Below, piece by piece: positions 1 to 7,995 of a stretch of 64,000 nt of DNA. Location of the stretch: the NCBI GenBank assembly GCA_039636795.1, contig CP143430.1, forward strand, positions 2,852,001-2,916,000, given 5' to 3'. Under the pieces are notes generated by a model. It saw only the letters and a program-made list of their open reading frames with translations. It ran no database searches and had not been told where the DNA came from. The position numbers were made by a program, and so were the translations under genes. Every line of letters starts with the position of its first letter. The first letter of the stretch is position 1. Origin of the DNA: Micrococcaceae bacterium Sec5.1. GTDB lineage: Bacteria > Actinomycetota > Actinomycetes > Actinomycetales > Micrococcaceae.

Positions 1-1332
1 GTGGGTGACGTCGGCGGCTTCACGTCTTTTCCTTGGCTCTTTTCCGCTTACCTGTTGGCGCAGGCTATCTCGGTGCCGGTCTACGCGAAGCTCTCAGACA
101 TGGTTGGGCGTAAGCCGATTATCCTTTGCGGTATCGGACTCTTCCTGCTCGGATCGATCCTCTGCGGAGTAGCGTGGAGCATGCCCGCCCTCATAGCATT
201 CCGGGTTCTTCAGGGTCTTGGCGCCGGAGCAGTGCTGCCGATGTCCATGACCATCGTGGGTGATATCTACACTGTGGCTGAACGGTCTAAAGTGCAGGGC
301 TACCTCGCCAGTGTTTGGGCCCTTTCCTCGGTGGTTGGCCCAACCTCCGGAGGCGTGTTCGCGTCGCTGGGCATCTGGCGTGGGATCTTCTTCGTGAACA
401 TTCCACTTTGCCTCTTGGCGGGTTGGATGCTGATTCGCTCGTTCCACGAGAATATTGAGCGGGCCAAGCACCGTGTGGACTTCCTGGGGGCGGGCCTGCT
501 GTCACTTTCTCTGAGCCTGCTCATTCTTGGGGCACTCGGCGGTGGCCAGTCATGGGCCTGGAACTCTCCCATAAGTATCGCGATATTTGCTGCCGGCTCT
601 GTCCTGTTCGCTGCGTTTGTGCTCGCCGAAAGGAGGGCAACGGAGCCGATACTGCCTGCGTGGGTAGTGTCCCGTCGGCTGCTGGCGACGACGGCGATGA
701 CCTCTTTTGGCGTCGGTGCGGTCATGTTCGGCCTCACCTCCTACGTTCCCACGTACCTTCAAGGAGCCACCTCGACCTCCCCAATCATCGCGGGGCTCGC
801 TTTGGCTGCCCTGACCATCGGTTGGCCGATCAGTGCATCCCAGGCGGGCCGTTTCTATCTCCGCATCGGGTTCCGGAGGACCGCCCTGATTGGTGTCACG
901 ATCACGGTCTTGAGTACAGCTGTTCTTGCTCTGACTGCGCCTGCGCCCAACATTTTTGTGGTGGCTGCGGGCTGCTTCGTCGTCGGGCTTGGCCTGGGGC
1001 TGGTGGCGACCCCGAGCCTCATTGCCGCACAGACCAGCGTCGAATGGAATGAGCGAGGCGTAGTTACCGGTACCAATCTTTTTGCACGTTCGATCGGCAG
1101 CTCTGTCGGCGTCGCCGTTTTCGGGGCTGTCGCTAACGCGATATACGCCCGTGTTCCCGGCGGAAATTCGGATCCCCAGACAATCGTGACGGCATCTACC
1201 GCTGTATTCATCGCCGTGCTGGTCAGCGCCATACTCACTGTGGTCGCCGTTATCGCCATGCCCTCGGTCAACGGCGAAAGCAACACACTCGAGGCATCGG
1301 CGGAGGCCAGGGCGGCCTCTTCATCTGGTTAG
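1..1332 (+). CDS. MFS drug/metabolite exporter, DHA2 (14-TM) type, 5' end cut off
   Basis: This is a proton-antiport multidrug or metabolite exporter of the EmrB/QacA type in the cytoplasmic membrane. The reading frame is already inside the protein at base 1: the first residues (VGDVGGFTSFPWLFSAYLLA) match the end of TM1 and start of TM2 of DHA2 proteins, so roughly 30-40 N-terminal residues lie outside the window and the GTG at base 1 is probably not the start. Motif A-like KLSDMVGRKP follows at about residues 25-34, and RVLQGLGAGAVLP (about 68-80) is the conserved TM4 motif. The C-terminus is a hydrophilic Ala/Glu/Ser tail. A perfect hairpin terminator follows. The substrate cannot be told from sequence. 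Confidence 0.9.
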   Translation: MGDVGGFTSFPWLFSAYLLAQAISVPVYAKLSDMVGRKPIILCGIGLFLLGSILCGVAWSMPALIAFRVLQGLGAGAVLPMSMTIVGDIYTVAERSKVQGYLASVWALSSVVGPTSGGVFASLGIWRGIFFVNIPLCLLAGWMLIRSFHENIERAKHRVDFLGAGLLSLSLSLLILGALGGGQSWAWNSPISIAIFAAGSVLFAAFVLAERRATEPILPAWVVSRRLLATTAMTSFGVGAVMFGLTSYVPTYLQGATSTSPIIAGLALAALTIGWPISASQAGRFYLRIGFRRTALIGVTITVLSTAVLALTAPAPNIFVVAAGCFVVGLGLGLVATPSLIAAQTSVEWNERGVVTGTNLFARSIGSSVGVAVFGAVANAIYARVPGGNSDPQTIVTASTAVFIAVLVSAILTVVAVIAMPSVNGESNTLEASAEARAASSSG

Positions 1333-1379
1333 GAACGAGTCGCCGTATAGACCCGAATCAAATTCTTGCGCTGAGCGCC

Positions 1380-1402
1380 CGACCCCCTCGTCGAGGGGGT
1401 CG
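1380..1402 (+). terminator. Rho-independent terminator after the MFS gene
   Basis: An 11-bp perfect inverted repeat (CGACCCCCTCG / CGAGGGGGTCG) with a one-base centre is followed by TTGCTTTT. It lies 48 bp past the MFS stop and separates that gene from the acyl-CoA synthetase operon. Confidence 0.8.
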
Positions 1403-1496
1403 TTGCTTTTAACGTGTGCTCCTGATCGTGGGAACCCCAGCGGCAAGGAACGTGCAGGCCGTCCAGGCACTCGACAAATATTATGATTCGATCTAC

Positions 1497-1521
1497 GATA
1501 CGAACGTACCAAAAAACGTAC
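1497..1521. promoter_or_regulatory. Probable TetR operator of the acyl-CoA synthetase operon
   Basis: The site contains TACGAAC with CGTA exactly 18 bp downstream of TACG (1499 and 1517). The same element with the same spacing occurs in front of the tetR gene (5452/5470) and the CocE-type hydrolase gene (7471/7489). It ends 23 bp before the chosen start of the synthetase, a normal place for an operator overlapping a promoter or 5' leader. The assignment to the nearby TetR is inferred. Confidence 0.6.
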
Positions 1522-1544
1522 TCAACAGATCAAGGGTGATCACA

Positions 1545-3173
1545 TTGGACGTAGACCTCTTCACCGATATCAGCGGCCCCTATGTGGACGAAAGTGCGTG
1601 TGCTGCCTGGGTTCTCTGCGACCGCCATGATCCGGAGTCAACGGCCTACACGGTAGTCGAAGACAACGGAGCGGCAAAAGCGGTCACTTACGGCGAACTC
1701 CACAACGAATCGATCAGGCTTGCCAACGGCTTTCGCGACCTCGGAGTGCAGCCTGGCACCCGCGTTGCCACTCTTCTCCACAAGGGCCCCGAACTCGTGA
1801 CCACAATGCTTGCGGTATGGCGACTGGGCGCGGTGTACGTGCCGTTGTTTACCGCCTTTGCAGGCAAAGCCGTCGAATTTCGGATCCATACGGCACAGGT
1901 AGGCCTGGTTATTACGGACACAGCCCAACGCGGGAAGCTTCCGGACCTCACGGGGAGCCCCATCAAGGTCGTCGTTGTCGATGGAGCCGGCGAGCCCGAA
2001 GATGTTGACTACCGAACGTTGCTGGCTACCGCTTCCACCAAAGACTTGGGTGCTTTTGTTCAGGGTCCCGATGGCCCTCTCGTCCACATGTTCACATCCG
2101 GTACAACTGGTTCCCCCAAAGGTGTCATTCACCCGCTGCGACAAGCGGCAGGATGGCACAGCTACCTTAAGTACGGGCTCGGAGTCGCCAACGACGACGT
2201 GTATTGGTGCGCAGCGGACCCTGGGTGGGCCTATGGCCTATATGCCGGAATCGTGGCCCCGCTCGCGAATGGGACGGGGGCGATCCTGCAAGCCGGAGCC
2301 TTTGAGCCCACTGCTGCATGGAAAATCATCGAGAACCTGGGAGTCACAAACCTGACGGCGGCCCCCACCGTATACCGGGCGCTACGCACTCATTTCCCGG
2401 TCCTCCCCTCGCGCACCCGTCTGAAGCGCCTGTCAAGTGCGGGTGAACCGCTCACGCCGGAGGTCAACGTATGGGCAGGGGAACAGTTGGGCCTGGAGGT
2501 CCACGACCACTTCGGCCAGACAGAAGTTGGTATGGTCTTCGGCAACGTCCACCACCCCGCGATCGCCCGCAAGGTTGTCCCGGGATCCATGGGCTACCCG
2601 CTTCCCGGATGGGCGGCGACGGTGCTTGGTGAAGACGAGGCCATGGAACTCGCGCCGGGCGTGATGGGCCGGGTGGCAATCGATGTCGCGAAGAGTCCAG
2701 CGATGACATTCCGAAGCTACCAGGACCCCTCGCAGACAGCATCGCGATTCACCCGCGACGGGCGCTTCTATCTCTTGGGCGACCTCGGCCATCGGGACGC
2801 TGATGGAGCATTCCATTTCGCATCCCGCGATGACGACGTCATCATCATGGCCGGCTATCGGATCGGCCCGTTTGAGATCGAATCGATGCTCAGCGAACAC
2901 CCGGCCGTCGCCGAAAGCGCTGCGATCGCCGCTCCCGACGCGGATAGGGGAGAAGTGCTGGAAGCCTACGTCGTACTCAGTGATGGGTGGGAGCCGTCTG
3001 ACGCCCTTCGGCAGGATCTTCAAGGATTTGTGAAAAGCCATTATGCCGCTCATGCATACCCCCGATCCATCCACTTCATCCAAGAGCTTCCGAAGACACC
3101 CAGCGGCAAAATCCAACGCTATGTCTTGAGGCAGCAGCGACGTTCCGAGGTGGAGAAGGCAGGGCAGCTGTGA
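1545..3173 (+). CDS. Acyl-CoA synthetase (AMP-binding, acetyl/medium-chain type)
   Basis: The enzyme activates a carboxylic acid with ATP and CoA to an acyl-CoA via an acyl-adenylate in the cytoplasm. Visible ANL-superfamily motifs are the phosphate loop FTSGTTGSPKG (about residues 183-193), the acetyl-CoA-synthetase-like GWAYGLYAG, the DHFGQTEVG region, the ribose-binding Asp in YLLGDLGHRDADG, the hinge and C-terminal RDDDVIIMAGYRIGPFEIE, and the catalytic Lys in PKTPSGKIQR near the end. An upstream GTG at 1416 keeps the frame open, but the TTG at 1545 is preferred: AAGGGTGAT lies just before it and the operator then falls upstream. The protein is about 542 aa, normal for the family. Its stop overlaps the start of the crotonase gene by 4 bp, so the genes are co-translated. 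The acid substrate is unknown. Confidence 0.88.
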   Translation: MDVDLFTDISGPYVDESACAAWVLCDRHDPESTAYTVVEDNGAAKAVTYGELHNESIRLANGFRDLGVQPGTRVATLLHKGPELVTTMLAVWRLGAVYVPLFTAFAGKAVEFRIHTAQVGLVITDTAQRGKLPDLTGSPIKVVVVDGAGEPEDVDYRTLLATASTKDLGAFVQGPDGPLVHMFTSGTTGSPKGVIHPLRQAAGWHSYLKYGLGVANDDVYWCAADPGWAYGLYAGIVAPLANGTGAILQAGAFEPTAAWKIIENLGVTNLTAAPTVYRALRTHFPVLPSRTRLKRLSSAGEPLTPEVNVWAGEQLGLEVHDHFGQTEVGMVFGNVHHPAIARKVVPGSMGYPLPGWAATVLGEDEAMELAPGVMGRVAIDVAKSPAMTFRSYQDPSQTASRFTRDGRFYLLGDLGHRDADGAFHFASRDDDVIIMAGYRIGPFEIESMLSEHPAVAESAAIAAPDADRGEVLEAYVVLSDGWEPSDALRQDLQGFVKSHYAAHAYPRSIHFIQELPKTPSGKIQRYVLRQQRRSEVEKAGQL

Positions 3174-3952
3174 CGTCCCAGCATCTCCAAGTCGAACAAC
3201 GGGGAGCGGTCCGGTGGCTCTTCCTGAACCGCCCAGCTCAGCGCAATGCTCTCAATGGCGCCTTAGCGAACGCCTTGGCCGCTCAAGTCGACGATATCGC
3301 CCATGATCCAGGGACGGCCGTCGTCGTGCTGGCCGGGAAAGGCAAAAGTTTCAGTGCTGGCGGGGATTTCCGGCATTTCCTTGCACTTGAGGACGAAAGC
3401 GAAGCCGGCGTGGTGGAATTCCTCGAACGTCTTTCGAACGTCGTCACGACTATAGAGCGAAGCTCCAAGCCCTGGGTTGCAGCTCTCCACGGACACGCAA
3501 TCGCCGGCGGTCTTGAACTCGCTTTAGCCTGCGACGTCGTCATTGCTGCTGAAGGAACACTGGTCGGCGACGGGCACCTGAACAATAAGCTGACGCCCGG
3601 GGCAGGGTCCAGCGTTCGTCTGGAGCGCGCTGTTGGAAAGAGCCCGGCACGGTGGATGCACCTCAGCGGTCAGCCCATGACAGCGGAAGCATTGCGACCA
3701 ACTGGCTGGCTGCATGACGTGGTGCCATATCAGCAGTTGCACCTGAGGGCCGCCGAGGTCGCCGCCCAGCTCGCCGCCAGGGACTCGCCGGCGCAGCAGA
3801 ACCTCAAAAACCTGCTTTCCTCGATTGTCGAACTCGACGATTCAGACGCCCTTGATCTGGAACTCGCAGCATTCCAGGCCAATTGGCGTGACAACAATGT
3901 TCCAGATGCGCTCCGCCAGTTTCTGGCAGCACGCAGGCTCAACCAGAAGTAG
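3170..3952 (+). CDS. Enoyl-CoA hydratase/isomerase (crotonase) family protein with atypical active site
   Basis: This 260-aa crotonase-fold enzyme should act on the acyl-CoA made by the synthetase just upstream (GTGA overlap). The oxyanion-hole segments SAGGDF (residues 62-67) and HGHAIAGGLEL (108-118) are present. Aligned by eye to classical hydratases, the two catalytic glutamates appear to be replaced: His136 stands at the first position and Trp161 at the second. It may therefore be an isomerase, hydrolase, lyase or decarboxylase rather than a simple hydratase. It is followed by the SDR after 12 bp. The family is certain; the reaction is not. Confidence 0.85.
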   Translation: MTSQHLQVEQRGAVRWLFLNRPAQRNALNGALANALAAQVDDIAHDPGTAVVVLAGKGKSFSAGGDFRHFLALEDESEAGVVEFLERLSNVVTTIERSSKPWVAALHGHAIAGGLELALACDVVIAAEGTLVGDGHLNNKLTPGAGSSVRLERAVGKSPARWMHLSGQPMTAEALRPTGWLHDVVPYQQLHLRAAEVAAQLAARDSPAQQNLKNLLSSIVELDDSDALDLELAAFQANWRDNNVPDALRQFLAARRLNQK

Positions 3953-3964
3953 GAGACACACGCC

Positions 3965-4747
3965 TTGAAAACCCACAAGACCCCGGTGACCGACCGATAT
4001 AAAGGCAGGACCGTTGCGATAACAGGGGCTGCCCAAGGCCTGGGATTGGCTATGGCCAGCCGCTTTGCAGCGGAGGGTGCTTCCTTGGCGCTGGCCGACG
4101 TCAACGACGTATTGCTCAGCGAGGCCATGAACCAGATCCAGGTCCACGGCGACGCCACCGTCAGCCAGAATGTGGTTGACGTGACGGACTCGTCCACGGT
4201 GAATGGATGGATCTTGGAAGTGGAACAAACCCAGGGAGCAGTCGATGTGCTGGTGAACAACGCTGGGATCATCCGGGACAACCGCATCGAGAAAATCAGC
4301 GACGCGGACTGGGACGCAGTGGTGGACGTCAGTCTGAAAGGTGCCTTTTACTGCTCGCGTGCCGTATTCCCGGGGATGCGGAAACGCCGCTACGGCCGGA
4401 TCATCTCGTTTTCGTCGATGTCCTGGAGAGGAAACTTCGGACAGTCCAACTACGTGGCGGCCAAAGCCGGCGTGGTGGGGCTGACGAGAACCCTTGCCCT
4501 GGAGGGGGCGCGAGACGGTATAACTGCCAACGCCATCGCTCCCGGGCTCATTGAGACGCCCATGCTTGCATCAATGAACGATGCAGCACGGAACCTCCTC
4601 ATCAATAAGGTCCCGATGATGCACACGGGTGACCCCTCGGACATCGCGGAAGCAGCAGCCTTTCTGGGCTCCGAGGGAGCGGCATTCATCACAGGTGTAG
4701 TTCTCGATGTTGACGGAGGCATCTCGATCGGGTCTTCCATACGTTGA
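3965..4747 (+). CDS. SDR family NAD(P)-dependent oxidoreductase (FabG-like)
   Basis: This 260-aa cytoplasmic dehydrogenase probably oxidises a 3-hydroxyacyl-CoA or another alcohol formed by the upstream enzymes. The cofactor-binding TGAAQGLGLA lies at about residues 19-28, NNAGI at about 95-99, and the catalytic Ser and Tyr-Lys in SFSSMSW and NYVAAKAG. The start is TTG with TAGGAG nine bases upstream. An acidic residue after the second strand (LADVND) favours NAD(H) over NADP(H). It is the last gene of the synthetase operon and meets the convergent tetR gene at a strong shared hairpin. Confidence 0.88.
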   Translation: MKTHKTPVTDRYKGRTVAITGAAQGLGLAMASRFAAEGASLALADVNDVLLSEAMNQIQVHGDATVSQNVVDVTDSSTVNGWILEVEQTQGAVDVLVNNAGIIRDNRIEKISDADWDAVVDVSLKGAFYCSRAVFPGMRKRRYGRIISFSSMSWRGNFGQSNYVAAKAGVVGLTRTLALEGARDGITANAIAPGLIETPMLASMNDAARNLLINKVPMMHTGDPSDIAEAAAFLGSEGAAFITGVVLDVDGGISIGSSIR

Positions 4748-4757
4748 ACAGACCCCG

Positions 4758-4791
4758 ATGCGGGGAAGGTGCTCGCCCACCTTCCCCGCAT
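4758..4791. terminator. Bidirectional terminator between the SDR gene and tetR
   Basis: A perfect 14-bp inverted repeat (ATGCGGGGAAGGTG and its complement) has a 6-base loop and sits 10 bp after the SDR stop and 2 bp after the convergent tetR stop. Confidence 0.8.
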
Positions 4792-4793
4792 AG

Positions 4794-5420
4794 TTACTGG
4801 GGCTTAGCCGTCAATCCGTGGATGACGAGCTCGCCGATTTCCGTGAACGCCTCACCTGCAGTCAGTCCCGTCGCCTCCAGGAGCTCGCCGGACTGCACAC
4901 CGTCAATCAGCAAAGAAATGGCTTGACCAGCCAAGGCTGCATCTGCGGCCCGGAACGCTCCCGAGGCCACACCATCTTCGATCATGCCTTGAACTTTTCG
5001 GGCAGCGGCACGGGAATTCAACCGATAGATCGCCGCGGTTGGCTCGTAGGTAATCATGTCGAGGTAAAAAGCGCGCGAATTACGACTCATGGCAGAGCCG
5101 ACACCCGCAAGATAGCGGATAATCCGGTCTGCGGGATCCTCGATAGCGGTAATTCCAGCCTCTATGGCCTTGGTAGACCGTTCAAAAAAGTGCCTTGTAA
5201 CCTTTTGGATGATCTGCTCGCGGCTGCGGGCCACTGAGTAGAGCGTAGTTTTGGAGCATCGAAGCCGGCTGCAGAGTTCCTCGATCGTCAAACCGCTGAA
5301 TCCCTCTGCCAAAAAGAGAGCTTCAAGCTCCACCAGTAATTCCTGGCTCCTGGACCCGTCGTCGCTCTTGCGGGATCGACGGGCGCGGCCCGTTGCCGAC
5401 GTGGCACCTTGAGGCATCAT
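4794..5420 (-). CDS. TetR/AcrR family regulator of the local acyl-CoA operon
   Basis: This 208-aa repressor has an N-terminal helix-turn-helix (FLAEGFSGLTIEELCSRLRC then SKTTLY) and a C-terminal ligand-binding domain in which an acyl-CoA or free acid may bind. An in-frame ATG exists at 5465, but the ATG at 5420 is chosen because AAGGAGGG lies eight bases before it and the longer form would place the operator inside the coding sequence. The operator copy at 5452-5473 suggests autoregulation. The adjacent synthetase operon and the CocE-type hydrolase carry the same motif, so they are the likely targets. Confidence 0.85.
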   Translation of the reverse strand: MMPQGATSATGRARRSRKSDDGSRSQELLVELEALFLAEGFSGLTIEELCSRLRCSKTTLYSVARSREQIIQKVTRHFFERSTKAIEAGITAIEDPADRIIRYLAGVGSAMSRNSRAFYLDMITYEPTAAIYRLNSRAAARKVQGMIEDGVASGAFRAADAALAGQAISLLIDGVQSGELLEATGLTAGEAFTEIGELVIHGLTAKPQ

Positions 5421-5451
5421 GTGACGAGCCCTCCTTGTCTGAACTTGGGAG

Positions 5452-5473
5452 TACGAACGTACCATGTCCCGTA
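5452..5473. promoter_or_regulatory. Probable autoregulatory TetR operator
   Basis: GTACGAACGTACC, with a second CGTA 18 bp after the first TACG, lies 31 bp upstream of the chosen tetR start. GTAC-N4-GTAC is itself palindromic. The 12-base core TACGAACGTACC is identical to the one at 1499-1510. Confidence 0.6.
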
Positions 5474-5529
5474 CACCTCAGTTCTTCCTTGGCGCCTCGG
5501 CTTGCCGCCGTGCCCTCCCAAACTGTCCA

Positions 5530-5568
5530 CCGGCCGCCGTCGAACGTTAAATGTTCGACGACGGCCGG
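5530..5568 (-). terminator. Terminator downstream of the CocE-type hydrolase gene
   Basis: A 16-bp stem with one G-T mismatch (left arm 5530-5545, right arm 5553-5568) and a 7-base loop lies 14 bp past the hydrolase stop, before the tetR promoter region. Confidence 0.7.
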
Positions 5569-5582
5569 GGCTCGGGCGGTTC

Positions 5583-7313
5583 CTAGCCGTTGATGACGGG
5601 CAAGACGAGTCGGCTGGGATGCTCGGATCCGTGCATGATCCGGTTGGTCGCTACGACCGCCTGATCCACAGACTCCTGGGCGATAAAGCCTCCGGTGTTC
5701 GTATTCCGGTCGTAGCGGGGGAAGTTGCTGCTGGAAATATCGAGTCGGATGCGGTGACCGGGCAGGAAGACGTTGGAGGTCACCGCCATCGGTACGGTCA
5801 CCTCGTACACCTCACCGGGGGTCAGGGGCGCGGGGTTCGACAGGTCGTTCCGGTAGCGCAGACGCAGGATGCCGTCGCAGAGGTTGATTGCGCGTCCGTC
5901 GGGGAAGACGTCAACGAGTTTGGCGGTGATATCCGTGTCCACGGCGCTTGAAGAGACGAACACCTTGAGCTCCACGTGCCCGGTCACTTCAATGGGCTCC
6001 TCGAGGACGGGTCCGGTGTAGCAGAGGACGTCGGATCGGCCATCCACAACCTTCTGGTCAACTGGGCCCACCAATCCGGGCACGCTCGGAAGAAGGGCGC
6101 CACCGGCGGTGGGCAGTGGATCACGTGGATCGTACTGGAATTCGTCGTGGCCCGCCAACGAGGATGCCGCGGACTGGAGGGTGCCATCGCCGTGGCGGGT
6201 GTTGGCCGACCCGCCACTATGCAGGTGGTAATCCGTGTAGGACGTGTCGGGGAGCGGCCAATCCTGCTCATCACGCCATTGATCAATGCCCATGACGAAG
6301 ATCCGCACCCTGGGTGCGGGGGACTCGGGTGCGAGGTTACGAAGCGTCTGGTTGAAGAATGTGATGTGTGCCTCGGTGGCGTCTCCAACGCCAAGTGGCC
6401 CGAAGTGCCGATCTGCATACTGCCCGGTGAGCGGCCCGTGTTCCCATGGGCCGATAATCAGACGGGAGTCCTCACGGGCCGTTTCCGATGCGCCCTGTGT
6501 GCGGACCCTGATGAAGTCTGAGACCGTCCCGTTGATCTTGAGGTCATACCAGCCACCGATGGCCAAGACGGGAACCTCCACCGAGCTGACCAAGGGGGAC
6601 CAGTCTTGGGCGGCCCAATAGCCGTCGAAGTCGGGGTGGGCCAGCCAATCGTCGAACCAGCGCCCCTTTCCGATCACCGGCAAATCGGCGACGGGCGTGG
6701 CGTCATTCAGTGATAGGACGTTCAGGAATGAGCCGCCGAGCCGTATCAGTGTGGCGGGGTCACTCGCCCTGCCGCTTGCCAGATCACGTTGTTCTTCGTT
6801 GGCGTACATCATGACGTTCCACATGGTGTCAAGGCTCAAGGACAGTGCGCCACCTTTTGAATACCAAAGCTCGGAATACCAGTCGGTCGCTGCCATGGTG
6901 GGGGCAATGGCTTTCAGGCCCGGCGTTTCCTTGATCGCCAGGGCCCACTGGGTCATCCCCATGTACGAAGCCCCATACATGCCGATCGTGCCGTCTGACC
7001 ATGCCTGCCGGGTGATCCAATCCGCCGTGTCCTGACCATCAGCGATCTCGTTGATCTTGGGCTCGAACTCACCTTCCGAGCCAAAGGTGCCTCGCGCGTC
7101 CTGAAGGACGACTGCGTACCCCGCGTTCACCAGTCCGATCAGGCTGGGGTGTGGAGTTCCTGGTCCACCGTACATCGTCGGCGTCTGCCTGTTGTACGGA
7201 GTTCGTACCAGAAGGGTCGGTGCGGTTCCTTCGAGCGGGCGCCAAATGTCAGCTGCCAGTGTGACTCCGTCCCGCATCGTCATCGTAACGTCGGGCTCAT
7301 ATATGTGCTTCAT
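5583..7313 (-). CDS. CocE/NonD family hydrolase (X-Pro dipeptidyl-peptidase S15-like)
   Basis: This 576-aa serine hydrolase is expected to cleave an ester or acyl-amide in the cytoplasm; no signal peptide is seen. The family start RDGVTLAADIWRP is followed by an alpha/beta-hydrolase domain with the nucleophile Ser116 in GMYGASYMGMTQ and QDARGTFGSEG before it. The last 200 residues form the typical jelly-roll (X-Pro dipeptidase C-terminal) domain. The start ATG has AAAGGAGAG nine bases upstream. The shared operator at 7469-7494 ties it to the acyl-CoA synthetase operon, so it may release the acid that the synthetase activates. Relatives hydrolyse cocaine, glutaryl-7-ACA or amino-acid esters, so the substrate cannot be named. 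Confidence 0.88.
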   Translation of the reverse strand: MKHIYEPDVTMTMRDGVTLAADIWRPLEGTAPTLLVRTPYNRQTPTMYGGPGTPHPSLIGLVNAGYAVVLQDARGTFGSEGEFEPKINEIADGQDTADWITRQAWSDGTIGMYGASYMGMTQWALAIKETPGLKAIAPTMAATDWYSELWYSKGGALSLSLDTMWNVMMYANEEQRDLASGRASDPATLIRLGGSFLNVLSLNDATPVADLPVIGKGRWFDDWLAHPDFDGYWAAQDWSPLVSSVEVPVLAIGGWYDLKINGTVSDFIRVRTQGASETAREDSRLIIGPWEHGPLTGQYADRHFGPLGVGDATEAHITFFNQTLRNLAPESPAPRVRIFVMGIDQWRDEQDWPLPDTSYTDYHLHSGGSANTRHGDGTLQSAASSLAGHDEFQYDPRDPLPTAGGALLPSVPGLVGPVDQKVVDGRSDVLCYTGPVLEEPIEVTGHVELKVFVSSSAVDTDITAKLVDVFPDGRAINLCDGILRLRYRNDLSNPAPLTPGEVYEVTVPMAVTSNVFLPGHRIRLDISSSNFPRYDRNTNTGGFIAQESVDQAVVATNRIMHGSEHPSRLVLPVING

Positions 7314-7468
7314 GAGTCTCTCCTTTGAGAACTCGAACGATCAGCACTGGCGTACGCCTCAGCTGTGTCCGCTTGGTCAGCGTTAATGTTTAGCAGTGTG
7401 CCTTGGATGAGGCATGGCGTCAGCGGGTGAAGCAGGGGGAGATCAATGCCGACGCGGGTACGATCTTT

Positions 7469-7494
7469 GATACGAACTACCCTTAAAACGTATC
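7469..7494. promoter_or_regulatory. Probable TetR operator upstream of the CocE-type hydrolase gene
   Basis: GATACG and CGTATC form an inverted repeat 14 bp apart, and the left half continues as TACGAAC. CGTA starts 18 bp after TACG, exactly as at the other two sites. It lies 156 bp upstream of the minus-strand hydrolase start. Confidence 0.55.
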
Positions 7495-7565
7495 ACAAAA
7501 CATGGGGAGTGCAAGGGGCGATTTGGCTGGCGCACAGGCAGTTTGCTTACCGCTGTTACACTGAA

Positions 7566-7579
7566 TGATGGAATCATCA
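7566..7579. promoter_or_regulatory. Candidate ArsR operator
   Basis: TGATG-GAAT-CATCA is a 14-bp palindrome with a 4-bp centre, 36 bp upstream of the arsR-type gene. Position and symmetry fit autoregulation by an ArsR/SmtB-family protein. Confidence 0.45.
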
Positions 7580-7614
7580 ATCAAGCGACTCCCATCATGG
7601 GGCGAGAGGCAAGC

Positions 7615-7995
7615 ATGGATGAATTTTCCGATTTTCGGGCGCCTCTGTATGAGGTGAAGGCAAACCTTTTCAAGGGCTTGGCGCATCCTGTCAGGATCAG
7701 GGTCTTGGAGTTGCTGAGCGCAGCTCCGGAGGTATCGGTGACCGACATGCTGGCCGAGACTGGTCTGGAAGCATCCCACCTGTCCCAGCACCTGTCCGTG
7801 CTGCGCCGCTACCACCTTGTCACCGGTGAACGCCGTGCGTTGCAAATGTTCTATTCGTTGGCCTACCCGCAGGTCGCAGAACTGCTGGCGGTGGCCCGGC
7901 AACTGCTACATGACATGCTGAACAACACCCGCGAGCAGCTTGAACATTCAACGGCGAACCTTTCCGCGACAGCCCGTTCCGGCGCCCCGCGATGA
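7615..7995 (+). CDS. ArsR/SmtB family winged-helix regulator
   Basis: This protein of about 126 aa has the classic fold: KANLFKGLAHPVRIRVLELL near the N-terminus, then the recognition helix region LEASHLSQHLSVLRR. No obvious CxC metal-binding motif of ArsR/CadC is present, so it may respond to something other than a metal. The ATG at 7615 is chosen (weak GAGAGG upstream); in-frame ATGs at 7597 and 7543 are alternatives. It overlaps the SulP gene by an ATGA, so the two are co-translated and the regulator very likely controls the transporter. Confidence 0.85.
   Translation: MDEFSDFRAPLYEVKANLFKGLAHPVRIRVLELLSAAPEVSVTDMLAETGLEASHLSQHLSVLRRYHLVTGERRALQMFYSLAYPQVAELLAVARQLLHDMLNNTREQLEHSTANLSATARSGAPR

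Noticed and set aside
1416..1544. N-terminal extension of the acyl-CoA synthetase
   Set aside because: It would place the operator inside the gene, and the extra residues have no counterpart in the family.
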